DNA of 64,000 bases from CAYPPG01 sp964412555. Lineage in GTDB: Bacteria; Hinthialibacterota; Hinthialibacteria; Hinthialibacterales; Hinthialibacteraceae. The stretch is from assembly GCA_964412555.1 (NCBI GenBank), contig CAYPPG010000008.1, forward strand, positions 62,001-126,000, given 5' to 3'. Within the stretch, counting starts at the first letter, position 1; every line of letters starts with the position of its first letter. The notes under the pieces are model-generated. The model made no database searches. It saw only the letters and a program-made list of their open reading frames with translations, and was not told the origin of the DNA. This document shows, one piece after another, positions 1-8,544 of the stretch. The position numbers and the translations under genes are program-made.

Positions 1-1
1 G

Positions 2-1282
2 ATCTTGATTGCGCTGACTGTTTTTCTAGGAATTATCTCGGTCTTGGCATCCTGGACCGAGATTCAAGAGCGAGTCGGTTTTTTCCATTTCAATCTACTT
101 TGGATTCTTGCTGGAATCATCGGAGTTTTCCTGGCGTTGGATTTGTTCCTCTTTTACTTTTTCTGGGAACTGATGCTTGTCCCGATGTACTTCTTGATTG
201 CCATATGGGGACATGAAAACCGATATTACGCGGCGGTCAAATTTTTCATTTTTACGCAATTCAGCGGATTGCTTTTGTTGTTCGCCATTCTCGCTCTCTA
301 TTTCATCCATGGCAACAATACGGGTACTTACACCTTTCAGTATCAGGAACTATTGAAAGCCAATTTATCACCGGTTGCGGCAGGTTGGATCATGGGGGGA
401 TTTCTCTCCGCGTTTTTGGTAAAACTCCCCGCGTTTCCGGTCCATACTTGGCTGCCGGACGCGCACACACAAGCACCCACTGCCGGAAGCGTTATTCTTG
501 CCGGACTTCTTTTAAAAACCGGCGCATATGGATTGTTGCGATTCGTCATTCCGATGTTTCCGGATGCGGTGAATGAATATTCTTGGATTCTGATGCTTTT
601 AGGAGTGCTCGGAATTCTTTACGGCGCAGTATTGGCCTATGCCCAAACGGATTTGAAACGGCTGGTAGCCTATACCAGCTTCAGTCATATGGGTTTTGTC
701 CTCCTGGGAGTCTTTGCCTTGAATCAATACGCTCTGCAAGGGACGGTACTGCAAATCGTTTGTCATGGGATCAGCACCGGCGCGTTGTTTATCCTGGCCG
801 GCGCTTTACAGGAGCGGTACCACACGAGAAATATGATGTATATGGGTGGATTTTGGAGGGATTTACCCCGCTTCGGTTCGATGGCGATGTTTTTTGCCAT
901 GGCGTCACTCGGATTACCCGGTCTCGGGAATTTCATCGGTGAATTTCTCATTTTACTGGGAGTGTATCATGTAAATCTAAGCATGACGGTTTTTGCGGCA
1001 TTGGGATTGATTCTGGCTCCGATTTATGCGCTTTGGATGGTTCAATGTGTGTTTCACGGCGCACCGGTCAAACTTGACAATGAACAAAAAGATTTGGTAT
1101 TCCATGAATGGATCATCTTTGCGAGTTTAGCCTTTATTATCGTTTGGCTTGGAGTCTACCCCCAATGGCTTCTGAATCTCGCGAATCCTGCGATTGAACT
1201 GTTGACATCCGTATCTGACTTGTCGTTGTTCTCTTTACTTAAAACGGTTGCCTCAACGATGATGCAAGGAGGTTTTTCGTGA
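2..1282 (+). CDS. nuoM: NADH-quinone oxidoreductase subunit M (5' end outside window)
   Basis: Antiporter-like membrane subunit of respiratory complex I, which couples NADH oxidation and quinone reduction to proton pumping. The reading frame is open to the window edge. About 425 residues are visible against roughly 500 in the family, so the N-terminal helices are missing. The protein is almost entirely transmembrane. Key pumping residues of the family are present: Glu in FFWELMLVPMYF, Lys in VKLPAFPVHTWLPDAH and Lys in LLLKTGAYGLLR. It ends in a GTGA overlap with the next gene, so translation of nuoN is coupled to it. This is the usual nuoL-M-N order; nuoL would lie upstream of the window. 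Identification is very secure; only the start is unknown. Confidence 0.96.
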   Translation: MLIALTVFLGIISVLASWTEIQERVGFFHFNLLWILAGIIGVFLALDLFLFYFFWELMLVPMYFLIAIWGHENRYYAAVKFFIFTQFSGLLLLFAILALYFIHGNNTGTYTFQYQELLKANLSPVAAGWIMGGFLSAFLVKLPAFPVHTWLPDAHTQAPTAGSVILAGLLLKTGAYGLLRFVIPMFPDAVNEYSWILMLLGVLGILYGAVLAYAQTDLKRLVAYTSFSHMGFVLLGVFALNQYALQGTVLQIVCHGISTGALFILAGALQERYHTRNMMYMGGFWRDLPRFGSMAMFFAMASLGLPGLGNFIGEFLILLGVYHVNLSMTVFAALGLILAPIYALWMVQCVFHGAPVKLDNEQKDLVFHEWIIFASLAFIIVWLGVYPQWLLNLANPAIELLTSVSDLSLFSLLKTVASTMMQGGFS

Positions 1283-2709
1283 TCAATCAGTGGATCTGTT
1301 TATTGCCTTTTTTATTTCCGGTTCTCACGATCTTGGTATCCCTCATTGCGATTGCCATACGCCGGCACCATGGATTTATTTTTTGGAGCACACTGACCGG
1401 TTTTGTTTTCTCGTTTCTCGCCTGCCTTCTTGCCATGATGGTGGCACCTCAAAACATGCTTCCTTTATTCTTGGTGGATCGATTCGCCCTCTTCTTTATG
1501 GCATTGTTCTATGGGGCAGGGATTTTGATAACCTTGATACTTAAAAATTACTTTCATGAAAAAGAAGGTGAAAAAGAAGAATTGTATGGGATGTTGGTCA
1601 TCGCTACGCTCGGAGCGGCGTGCCTGACCGCCGCCCGGCATTTTATTTCTTTTTTCCTAGGATTGGAAACGTTGACGGTTTCCATGTATATCCTGATCAG
1701 TTTTTTCCGAAAAAACCGATTCGCCTTGGAAGCCGGTGTCAAATACTTGATCCTGGCGGCGGTCTCTTCATCCTTCATCCTGTTCGGGATGGCGCTTGTC
1801 TATGCCGAATATGGAAGCATGGAATTGATTCATATCGCCAATGAATTTTCTTCCGGTGAAGAGCCATTGAATGGCCTGGTCTTTGCCGGATTCGCCATGA
1901 TCCTTGCCGGTGCAGGTTTTAAATTGGCTGTGGTTCCCTTTCATTTATGGACCCCGGATATCTATCAAGGCGCTTCACCGCCGGTTGCCGCTTTCACGGC
2001 CACCGTTTCGAAAGGCGGAATGTTTGTATTATTGCTTCGGATTTTTTCGGAAAGTGATATTTCGCAGAATCCCTCTTTATTTCTCTTGATCGTAGCATTG
2101 GCTGTCCTTTCCATGTTGATTGGAAATCTTCTCGCCTTACGTCAAAATCAGATCAAACGCCTGCTGGCCTATTCTTCCATTGCTCATATGGGGTACTTGC
2201 TGGCGGCGTTGCTGTCGAGCGATGAAATGGGACTCGTTTCCGCCGGTTTTTATCTGACGGCATATTTTGTCACCATCCTGGTCGCATTCGGGATCGTTTC
2301 CATCCTGACGGATGATAAGAAAGAAGTCGAACACGTGGAGCAATTTCGGGGATTGTTTTGGAAACGTCCCTGGGTGGCTGGATGTTTTACCATCGCTCTC
2401 CTGTCTCTTGCGGGGATTCCGTTGACCGGCGGATTCATTGGCAAATTTTATATCATGGCGGCATGTGTGCATTCGGCTCTATGGTTTCTCACATTCATGA
2501 TTGTCCTTTCCAGTGCCATCGCTATTTATTATTATTTACGTGTGGTTGCGGTCATGAGTTCCGCAATAAATATACAGGCTCCTTCACCCACATCGATTCT
2601 CTCACCATCGGGTAAAGTTTCACTTATTGTTCTAAGTGTTTTCTTACTCTACCTCGGTGTTTTTCCCGCTTCTTTCATTCAATTCATGCAGCATATGCTG
2701 TTGTCATGA
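1279..2709 (+). CDS. nuoN: NADH-quinone oxidoreductase subunit N
   Basis: Third antiporter-like membrane subunit of complex I, usually the last gene of the nuo operon. The start is GTG, overlapping the nuoM stop by four bases (GTGA). The product is 476 residues, close to the usual 480-500, and has many transmembrane helices. Conserved charged residues of the channel are visible: Glu in GLETLTVSMYI, Lys in AGAGFKLAVVPFHLWTPD and Lys in FTATVSKGGMF. The motif LLAYSSIAHMGYLLAAL is typical of NuoN. About 110 bases without an obvious terminator separate it from the next gene. Nothing is odd about the sequence. Confidence 0.96.
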   Translation: MINQWICLLPFLFPVLTILVSLIAIAIRRHHGFIFWSTLTGFVFSFLACLLAMMVAPQNMLPLFLVDRFALFFMALFYGAGILITLILKNYFHEKEGEKEELYGMLVIATLGAACLTAARHFISFFLGLETLTVSMYILISFFRKNRFALEAGVKYLILAAVSSSFILFGMALVYAEYGSMELIHIANEFSSGEEPLNGLVFAGFAMILAGAGFKLAVVPFHLWTPDIYQGASPPVAAFTATVSKGGMFVLLLRIFSESDISQNPSLFLLIVALAVLSMLIGNLLALRQNQIKRLLAYSSIAHMGYLLAALLSSDEMGLVSAGFYLTAYFVTILVAFGIVSILTDDKKEVEHVEQFRGLFWKRPWVAGCFTIALLSLAGIPLTGGFIGKFYIMAACVHSALWFLTFMIVLSSAIAIYYYLRVVAVMSSAINIQAPSPTSILSPSGKVSLIVLSVFLLYLGVFPASFIQFMQHMLLS

Positions 2710-2823
2710 CAGTATACTCATATTATCGAAATAGCCTTGAATATTGATATCTATATTCCCTTTGTTCTAATTCACGGAACCCGTCATAATGTATGACCTT
2801 ACATTCTTCTGAAAGTGATATTT

Positions 2824-4008
2824 ATGGCTATCGATTCACCAAAGTGTTTATTGATTCTCTGTTGCTGCGGGATGATGTGTCTGGCTGTCTCCACGAACAT
2901 TTCTCCTGTTTTTCTGACGACATTTGGCGAAACGTTTGGAGGAGAAAAAGGATTGAGCGCAGAACAACTCGGCCGCATTCCGGCGATTATTTTTGCCGCG
3001 ATGGTGATCGGCATCGTCTTGACCGGCCCTTTAGCCGATCTATGGGGAACCAAAATCTTCGTTCTCTCCGGGCTTGGTTTTGTGACAGCGGGCTTGTGCA
3101 TTCTTGCCTGTGCCATGGAGTATTGGGTGGTTCTCATGGCAGCCGCTTTTTTGGGACTTGGGGCAGCGATGCTCGAAGTGGTTTTGAGTCCGATTGTCGC
3201 CGCCGCTCAACCACACCGGCGCACATCGGCATTGAATCTATTGCATTTATTTTACTGTGTCGGAGCGGTGGCAACGGTGCTCATCGGATCGGTTGCCCTT
3301 CACTTTCATATTTCATGGCGGATCATCTGTATTTGTATCATGATGTTTCCGATTCTGGTTTTCTTTGGTTTTACGAGAATTATCACACCCTCTGCAGCTC
3401 CGGAGCCGAAACCTTTTTCCGCCGTCGGCGCTCTTTTTGGCCGTCCATACATCATGGCAGCCGCGCTAGCGATCTTCTTAGCCGGTGCTGCCGAAGTGGG
3501 GATTGTGCAATGGCTGCCCGCGTATGCGGAACGAGGGTTGGGCTATTCGAAGGCGACAGGCGGTATCTCTTTGGCGGTGTTCTCGATATGTATGGGACTC
3601 GGTCGATATCTTGTGTCTCGATGGATTCATAAGACGGATATTCTATCGCTCATGATCGTCTGTTCGATAGTATTGATTTTTCTCTTGATTGCCGGATGTT
3701 TTTCGCCATATGCCGGTATGGCTCTAACGGCTTGTGTCTTGATCGGTTTCGCGGTTGCCTGTTTTTGGCCGTCGATTCTCGCGGTTGCCGCCGATCATCA
3801 TCCGCAGGGAGGCGCAAGTATGTTTGCTCTCCTTTCCGCTATGGGGAATATCGGATGCGTCGTCATGCCTTGGCTCATCGGTGTCTTCGCGGAACAAATC
3901 AATCTGAAAGCCGGTATCTTATCGACGGTGGCATGTCCGATGATGTTGATTCTTCTTTTTGGGTGGATGAAAACCGTTCAACAGAACGGTGAAAGGAGTA
4001 CAAAATGA
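2824..4008 (+). CDS. Major facilitator superfamily transporter
   Basis: Twelve-helix inner-membrane carrier of 394 residues. The N-terminal half carries the MFS loop signature GPLADLWGTK, and the C-terminal half repeats the fold (MALTACVLIGFAVACFWP). I chose the ATG at 2824, with GAAAG eight bases upstream, over an in-frame GTG nine bases earlier. The overall look is closest to the sugar-transporting MFS groups, but the substrate cannot be read from sequence. The stop overlaps the start of the following exported hydrolase (ATGA), so the two proteins are made together. The likely role is uptake of the hydrolase product or a related sugar or aromatic acid; that link is inferred from the overlap alone. 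Confidence 0.85.
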   Translation: MAIDSPKCLLILCCCGMMCLAVSTNISPVFLTTFGETFGGEKGLSAEQLGRIPAIIFAAMVIGIVLTGPLADLWGTKIFVLSGLGFVTAGLCILACAMEYWVVLMAAAFLGLGAAMLEVVLSPIVAAAQPHRRTSALNLLHLFYCVGAVATVLIGSVALHFHISWRIICICIMMFPILVFFGFTRIITPSAAPEPKPFSAVGALFGRPYIMAAALAIFLAGAAEVGIVQWLPAYAERGLGYSKATGGISLAVFSICMGLGRYLVSRWIHKTDILSLMIVCSIVLIFLLIAGCFSPYAGMALTACVLIGFAVACFWPSILAVAADHHPQGGASMFALLSAMGNIGCVVMPWLIGVFAEQINLKAGILSTVACPMMLILLFGWMKTVQQNGERSTK

Positions 4009-6092
4009 TCATTGCGAAAAATAATTTAGTTCGTTGTATTGCCTTCTTGTTTGCCGCATGGATTATCCTGATTATTGCCGGCTCTAAGGTTCAAGGAAAT
4101 CATGCGAAAGAGAATCTGAACGTTCTACCGGCAAATGCAAGCCAATCGCAAGAAGATGAGATGATGCGCCGTTATCTGCGGCGGCTCTCCCACGAAGCGT
4201 TAGATCAACGCATGCTGCGATACGAAGCATTGGAAACCGCAGAACAGATTGCCGAGTACCAGCAAAAGATGCAAGAGTTTTTTATCACTCAATTGGGCGG
4301 CTTCCCGGAACGTACGCCGCTCAATGCCCGAATCGTGGATCGAAAAGAACATGTCGATTATCGTCTGGAAAAAGTGATCTATGAAAGCCTTCCGCGTTTT
4401 CCGGTTACAGCCCTGTTCTATTTGCCGAAAACGGAACCTCCATATCCCGGCGTTTTGGTTCCATGTGGCCATAGTGAAAACGGCAAAGCGGCCTATCAAC
4501 ATATCTGTATTCTCCTTGCCAAGAATGGCATCGCCGCTCTCTGCTACGATCCGATTGGGCAAGGCGAGCGAAAACAAATCCTTGATGAGCAAGGCCAACC
4601 ACTTTATCGTCCGACAACGGAACATATGATAACCGGTATCGCACCGATTCTGTTGGGAAGAAACATTGCAACGTATATGGTCTGGGATGGAATCCGGGGG
4701 ATCGATTATCTGGTATCACGCCCGGAAATCGACAGTAAAAGAATCGGCTGCACCGGCAATTCCGGCGGCGGGAATATGACCAGCTATCTGATGGCACTCG
4801 ACGAACGAATCGTCAGTGCGGCTCCCTCCTGTTTCATCACCACGACCCGCCGCAAAAACGAAAGCCCCGGGCCGGGAGACGCGGAACAAAACATCCATGC
4901 TCAAACCGCTTTCGGCATGGATCACCCCGATTACATCCTCATGCGCGCACCCCGCCCGACATTGATCCTAACGGCCACCCGAGATTTTGTTCCCATTGAA
5001 GGGTCGTGGGAAGCCTTCCGGCAGGCCAAACGTCTTTATGCCCGCTTAGGCTACGCCGAACGAGTTGATCTGGTGGAAGCGGACGAACAACATGGATTTT
5101 CACACCATCTTCGTGTCGGTTCTGTTCGCTGGATGCGCCGCTGGCTACTTGGAAAAGACGATGCAATTATGGAAGGCGATGCATTTCTGGAATCGGATGA
5201 GGAGTTGCAATGCACACCGGAAGGCCAGGTGTTGCTTTTACCCAATACTCGGTCGGTATTTGATCTGAATATCGCAAAGGAAAAACAATTAGTAAAAGAG
5301 CGTAAACGATTTTGGAAGCATGCCAGTCAAGAAAAAATAAGAGAAAAAATCCGCAAAATCGCCGGTATCCACCCTCTGCAAAATTTACCTGACCTGAAAT
5401 TTGAAAAAAGAGGTACAATACAATGTCAAGGATACCAAATTGAGAAATGGATACTTGAATGGGAACGCGATATTCAACTTCCTGCTCTACTATTTCAACC
5501 TGAATCCTCAAACGGCGAACCTTATCTTTATTTTCACGGGGAAGGGAAGCATGTCGATGCGTTGCCCGGAGGAGCGATTGAAAGCCTTGTTCAAGCAGGA
5601 CACACTGTCTTGGCTGTCGATTTACGTGGCTGCGGAGAAACACGGACGACACCGTGGCGATACACTGGCGCAACCAAATTCACCGGTTACAACACAGCCG
5701 AGTTCTTCATTGCGTACATGCTCGGAAAATCGTTTGTCGGCATGAGAACCGAAGATATACTTGTATCTGCTCGCTTTCTGAACGATACTGTATCGAACGA
5801 AGATAAAAAACAAGTTCATGTAATTGCAATCGGTGAAGCCGGACCTGCTGCTTTACACGCCGTCGCACTGGAACCGAGTCTATTCACGTCCTTAACTCTT
5901 CAACAATCCCTTCGCTCTTGGTCGGATGCCATTTATACAAAAGTAACCAAAAATGTCTTGATCAATAATATTCACGGCGCATTGCGTTTCTACGATTTAC
6001 CCGATTTGGAGCGACTGATTGGTGAGAACCGGTTGGCTGTTGAAAATCCTGTCAATGCACAAGGAGGAGTAATGAAAATCGAAAGCGATTGA
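4005..6092 (+). CDS. Exported tandem alpha/beta-hydrolase (acetyl-xylan-esterase-like), second domain degenerate
   Basis: Predicted envelope esterase of 695 residues. A hydrophobic N-terminal segment (CIAFLFAAWIILIIAG) acts as signal peptide or anchor. The first hydrolase domain (about residues 90-385) has nucleophile elbow GNSGGG with Ser253, acid Asp327 in TRDFVPIEG and His363 in EQHGFSHH, a complete triad of the family that includes acetyl xylan esterases and dienelactone-hydrolase-like proteins. A second, similar domain (about 440-690) has the strand and oxyanion region (YLYFHGEGK, VLAVDLRGCGET), but the elbow reads IGEAGPAA with no serine, so it is probably non-catalytic. The substrate is unknown; an acyl group on plant or algal glycans is plausible. 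The gene overlaps the MFS gene by four bases and converges on the lyase gene 17 bases downstream. Confidence 0.82.
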   Translation: MIIAKNNLVRCIAFLFAAWIILIIAGSKVQGNHAKENLNVLPANASQSQEDEMMRRYLRRLSHEALDQRMLRYEALETAEQIAEYQQKMQEFFITQLGGFPERTPLNARIVDRKEHVDYRLEKVIYESLPRFPVTALFYLPKTEPPYPGVLVPCGHSENGKAAYQHICILLAKNGIAALCYDPIGQGERKQILDEQGQPLYRPTTEHMITGIAPILLGRNIATYMVWDGIRGIDYLVSRPEIDSKRIGCTGNSGGGNMTSYLMALDERIVSAAPSCFITTTRRKNESPGPGDAEQNIHAQTAFGMDHPDYILMRAPRPTLILTATRDFVPIEGSWEAFRQAKRLYARLGYAERVDLVEADEQHGFSHHLRVGSVRWMRRWLLGKDDAIMEGDAFLESDEELQCTPEGQVLLLPNTRSVFDLNIAKEKQLVKERKRFWKHASQEKIREKIRKIAGIHPLQNLPDLKFEKRGTIQCQGYQIEKWILEWERDIQLPALLFQPESSNGEPYLYFHGEGKHVDALPGGAIESLVQAGHTVLAVDLRGCGETRTTPWRYTGATKFTGYNTAEFFIAYMLGKSFVGMRTEDILVSARFLNDTVSNEDKKQVHVIAIGEAGPAALHAVALEPSLFTSLTLQQSLRSWSDAIYTKVTKNVLINNIHGALRFYDLPDLERLIGENRLAVENPVNAQGGVMKIESD

Positions 6093-6109
6093 TTTGTTGA
6101 ATCTATATA

Positions 6110-8371
6110 TTAATTTTTGGCCGCTCCGGCCAATCCGGCTTGCGGCATGACCGATTGCGTAAGGTCTTGATCCACGACAATCGAATCATCCCGAGTGATT
6201 TTGATATGCCCGCTCGCATCACCTTTTGTCGCGAAAGTTACATCGATCGTTTTATCTTCCGCTTGAAAGTGCACACCAACGGTATCATCTTTTTCGATCA
6301 AAGTTGAATCAACCATCTTCGAGAGAGATTGATCCCCAACTTGAATGAGATGCAGAAAGACATCATCCGTTCGCGGCTTTCCGGGCGAAACTTCCATCCT
6401 CCAATGCCCCCACAATGCCGTATCGCCGTAGCGTTCCTCGACTTCCGGTACTACATCCCAATTCCGGCCACAAGCATAAAATTCCTTTCCTGGCCCACCG
6501 ATCTTCGTAAAGACGGCATCCTGCGGATACAAAGTTCTACAGAACAATCGTCCTTCTCCCTGATCGGCTTGGAATTGATTTTCCGTTTGCTGTGGTTCGT
6601 TTTGTGTGTGCAAGAGCCATGCTTTTTTATAATCGGCATCGGTTGAAACCACCCGGTCACAAATGACAAAATAATCCGGCATGACAAAGACATACTGGCG
6701 CATCGCCAACTTGCACTTCTCTTTCCGGTAGCAGGGAGTCGCATCGCCGGCAATGTAGGTATAATGATCGTTCGTTTCAAATGCGACACAATCAGCTCCT
6801 GTAGTGCGATAGGTGCCGCCGCAGCTGATTTGACCTTCCTCATCCGGGCACGCCAACCCCCAATAACCGGGGAACGGTTCGCCGGGCATGTGGATCAGGA
6901 TGCAGTTATGGGCGACGGTTTGCGAATAGTAATGACGCAATTGATACCCGGTTTCCCGCCCCCGTGTGCCTGAATCGAGAGCGAGATACCCTTTTTTGTA
7001 GATGACGAAATTGTTCTCATCATGCTGTTTGTGGCTGGGAACACGGGAGCCGATGGTATACAGGCTGTATGTATTGTCCTCTCCGGTTCCCGAACGCATA
7101 AATACTTGACCTAGCGTTTCAAAATGGCGGGCATGCAGATTGGCATCTTTCGGTTCTTTGGGAAGCGGGGCTTGATCCAACTCGGTCAGAAGAAACGGAT
7201 AGACCGGCCAAGTGGTAGTAAACGATTTGCGGCTTTCCGGCAATATTGTACGAATATACGCCGCCTGTGCCGCGCAATCGGGATTGGTATCGTGATAAAA
7301 ATGCATGATCTGGGACATATGATTGTACATATGATGCAACCGGAGATGATTGGTATAGTGATACGTATCACCCGTCCCATATTCCAACGGAGGATCAGCG
7401 GGAATCCAGTTCCACATCACCCAAACGGGGAAATAGGCCAGATGAGGCCACTCGCCGGAAATATCTTCACCAATCGCGGATTTCCATGTATGCAAAAAAT
7501 TGAACTGCGCCCAGGGATACGCTCCCATGGCATAACCGATGGTGGCGGAAGCAAGACCTCCGTCATCTCCCGCACATTGTTTCCGGTACTCGAACATGTT
7601 TTGGTTGTATTCATATCCGTTTTTGAGGAATCGAAGCGCGATTTCATCGGCAATCCCGTCATCATAAGCGGCAAGGCCGGCGAACCAGACGATATTCCGT
7701 TCTCCATAAAACCCGGTAGTATGATCGCTGCCATTCAAGCGGTATATTCTTCGTTTTCCCGGTCCTGGTTGGGTGTTCTCGACATGTTCCAGTAGCGGAA
7801 CGATTATCGCTTTCCGTTCCACCGGTGTCAGATCGTTATAAATCCAATCATACGCGGCGAGTGCGCAGACTCGGCTTGTCGAGTACCAGTTGACCGTCAT
7901 CCCCTTCTCATAACATTCTTGAAACGCGGCGACGCTGACTTCCAACATTTCTTTCGCCAAACGCAAATATTTCTCCTCACTGGTCATTAAGTAAACGAAG
8001 GCCGTTTCCATCGCCTCTCTTCCCCATTCCGTCGGCCGTGGAACACGAATCCTTTCATAATCTCCATCCTCTGTCTGACGATAGGCATAATCGTCCCGTT
8101 TGCTTTCTTTCGTAGGATGTTCCGGATAACGATCCACCCGATTTTTGAGATTCCTATAGTATTCTTTTTCTTCATTCAATGCTCGCGCTTTGATCTCCGG
8201 CCACATTTCCTGATTGAAGAAAAGCCGCGGATGGTCTTCCCGAATCTGCCCAATCCATGAACTTTCCTCTCCATTCACATACCCAGCAGAAAAACAACAA
8301 AGGAAAAAAAACGTAAGACAACTAAGTGTTACGATTTGGGAAATAATACAATTTTTTTTCACCATGATCAT
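6110..8371 (-). CDS. Exported heparinase II/III-like polysaccharide lyase
   Basis: Predicted secreted uronic-acid polysaccharide lyase of 753 residues. A signal peptide covers about residues 1-33 (VTLSCLTFFFLCCFSAGYV, then polar sequence). Next comes an alpha/alpha-toroid-like region (HPRLFFNQEMWPEIKARA, residues 45-400), then a beta-sandwich of the heparinase II/III type. The sandwich starts near VPSHKQHDENNFVIYKKG and includes AHNCILIHMPGE, a region that carries metal and catalytic histidines in this family. The start is ATG at 8371; a second ATG two codons on fits AGGA better. Such lyases release unsaturated uronates, which fits the KDG kinase gene 5.5 kb upstream on the same strand. Substrate (heparin-like, alginate or oligouronide) cannot be decided. 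Confidence 0.8.
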   Translation of the reverse strand: MIMVKKNCIISQIVTLSCLTFFFLCCFSAGYVNGEESSWIGQIREDHPRLFFNQEMWPEIKARALNEEKEYYRNLKNRVDRYPEHPTKESKRDDYAYRQTEDGDYERIRVPRPTEWGREAMETAFVYLMTSEEKYLRLAKEMLEVSVAAFQECYEKGMTVNWYSTSRVCALAAYDWIYNDLTPVERKAIIVPLLEHVENTQPGPGKRRIYRLNGSDHTTGFYGERNIVWFAGLAAYDDGIADEIALRFLKNGYEYNQNMFEYRKQCAGDDGGLASATIGYAMGAYPWAQFNFLHTWKSAIGEDISGEWPHLAYFPVWVMWNWIPADPPLEYGTGDTYHYTNHLRLHHMYNHMSQIMHFYHDTNPDCAAQAAYIRTILPESRKSFTTTWPVYPFLLTELDQAPLPKEPKDANLHARHFETLGQVFMRSGTGEDNTYSLYTIGSRVPSHKQHDENNFVIYKKGYLALDSGTRGRETGYQLRHYYSQTVAHNCILIHMPGEPFPGYWGLACPDEEGQISCGGTYRTTGADCVAFETNDHYTYIAGDATPCYRKEKCKLAMRQYVFVMPDYFVICDRVVSTDADYKKAWLLHTQNEPQQTENQFQADQGEGRLFCRTLYPQDAVFTKIGGPGKEFYACGRNWDVVPEVEERYGDTALWGHWRMEVSPGKPRTDDVFLHLIQVGDQSLSKMVDSTLIEKDDTVGVHFQAEDKTIDVTFATKGDASGHIKITRDDSIVVDQDLTQSVMPQAGLAGAAKN

Positions 8372-8391
8372 TAATCCTATTCAAACAAGTC

Positions 8392-8419
8392 GGAGCGCGG
8401 GCATCCTTGCCCGCATCTT
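8392..8419. repeat. Interspersed palindromic repeat, family A
   Basis: Copy of a 28-bp unit whose core is gcgggcatccttgcccgc, followed by atctt. It lies upstream of the lyase gene. Other copies are at 15138, 20375, 33882 and 33930. Confidence 0.85.
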
Positions 8420-8488
8420 AAAACCAATACATTTTCATTCTAATACAAGAAGTGGATATCCCAACTCCGATTGAAAAAAATTAAATGT

Positions 8489-8518
8489 GTAGGGGCAGAC
8501 ACATCGGTCTGCCCCTAC
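8489..8518. repeat. Interspersed palindromic repeat, family C
   Basis: Perfect 12-bp inverted repeat gtaggggcagac / gtctgcccctac with a 6-base loop, just past the 3' end of the CBM9-like gene. It could act as a transcription stop, but no T-run follows directly on either strand. Confidence 0.8.
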
Positions 8519-8544
8519 TGTTTAATATATTTGATTTAATTCAA

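Noticed and set aside
7124..7795. 223-codon plus-strand frame
   Set aside because: It lies antisense within the heparinase-like lyase gene, whose family motifs and signal peptide are clear.
8489..8518. Rho-independent terminator
   Set aside because: The stem is strong but no T-run follows directly on either strand; it fits the interspersed repeat family better.
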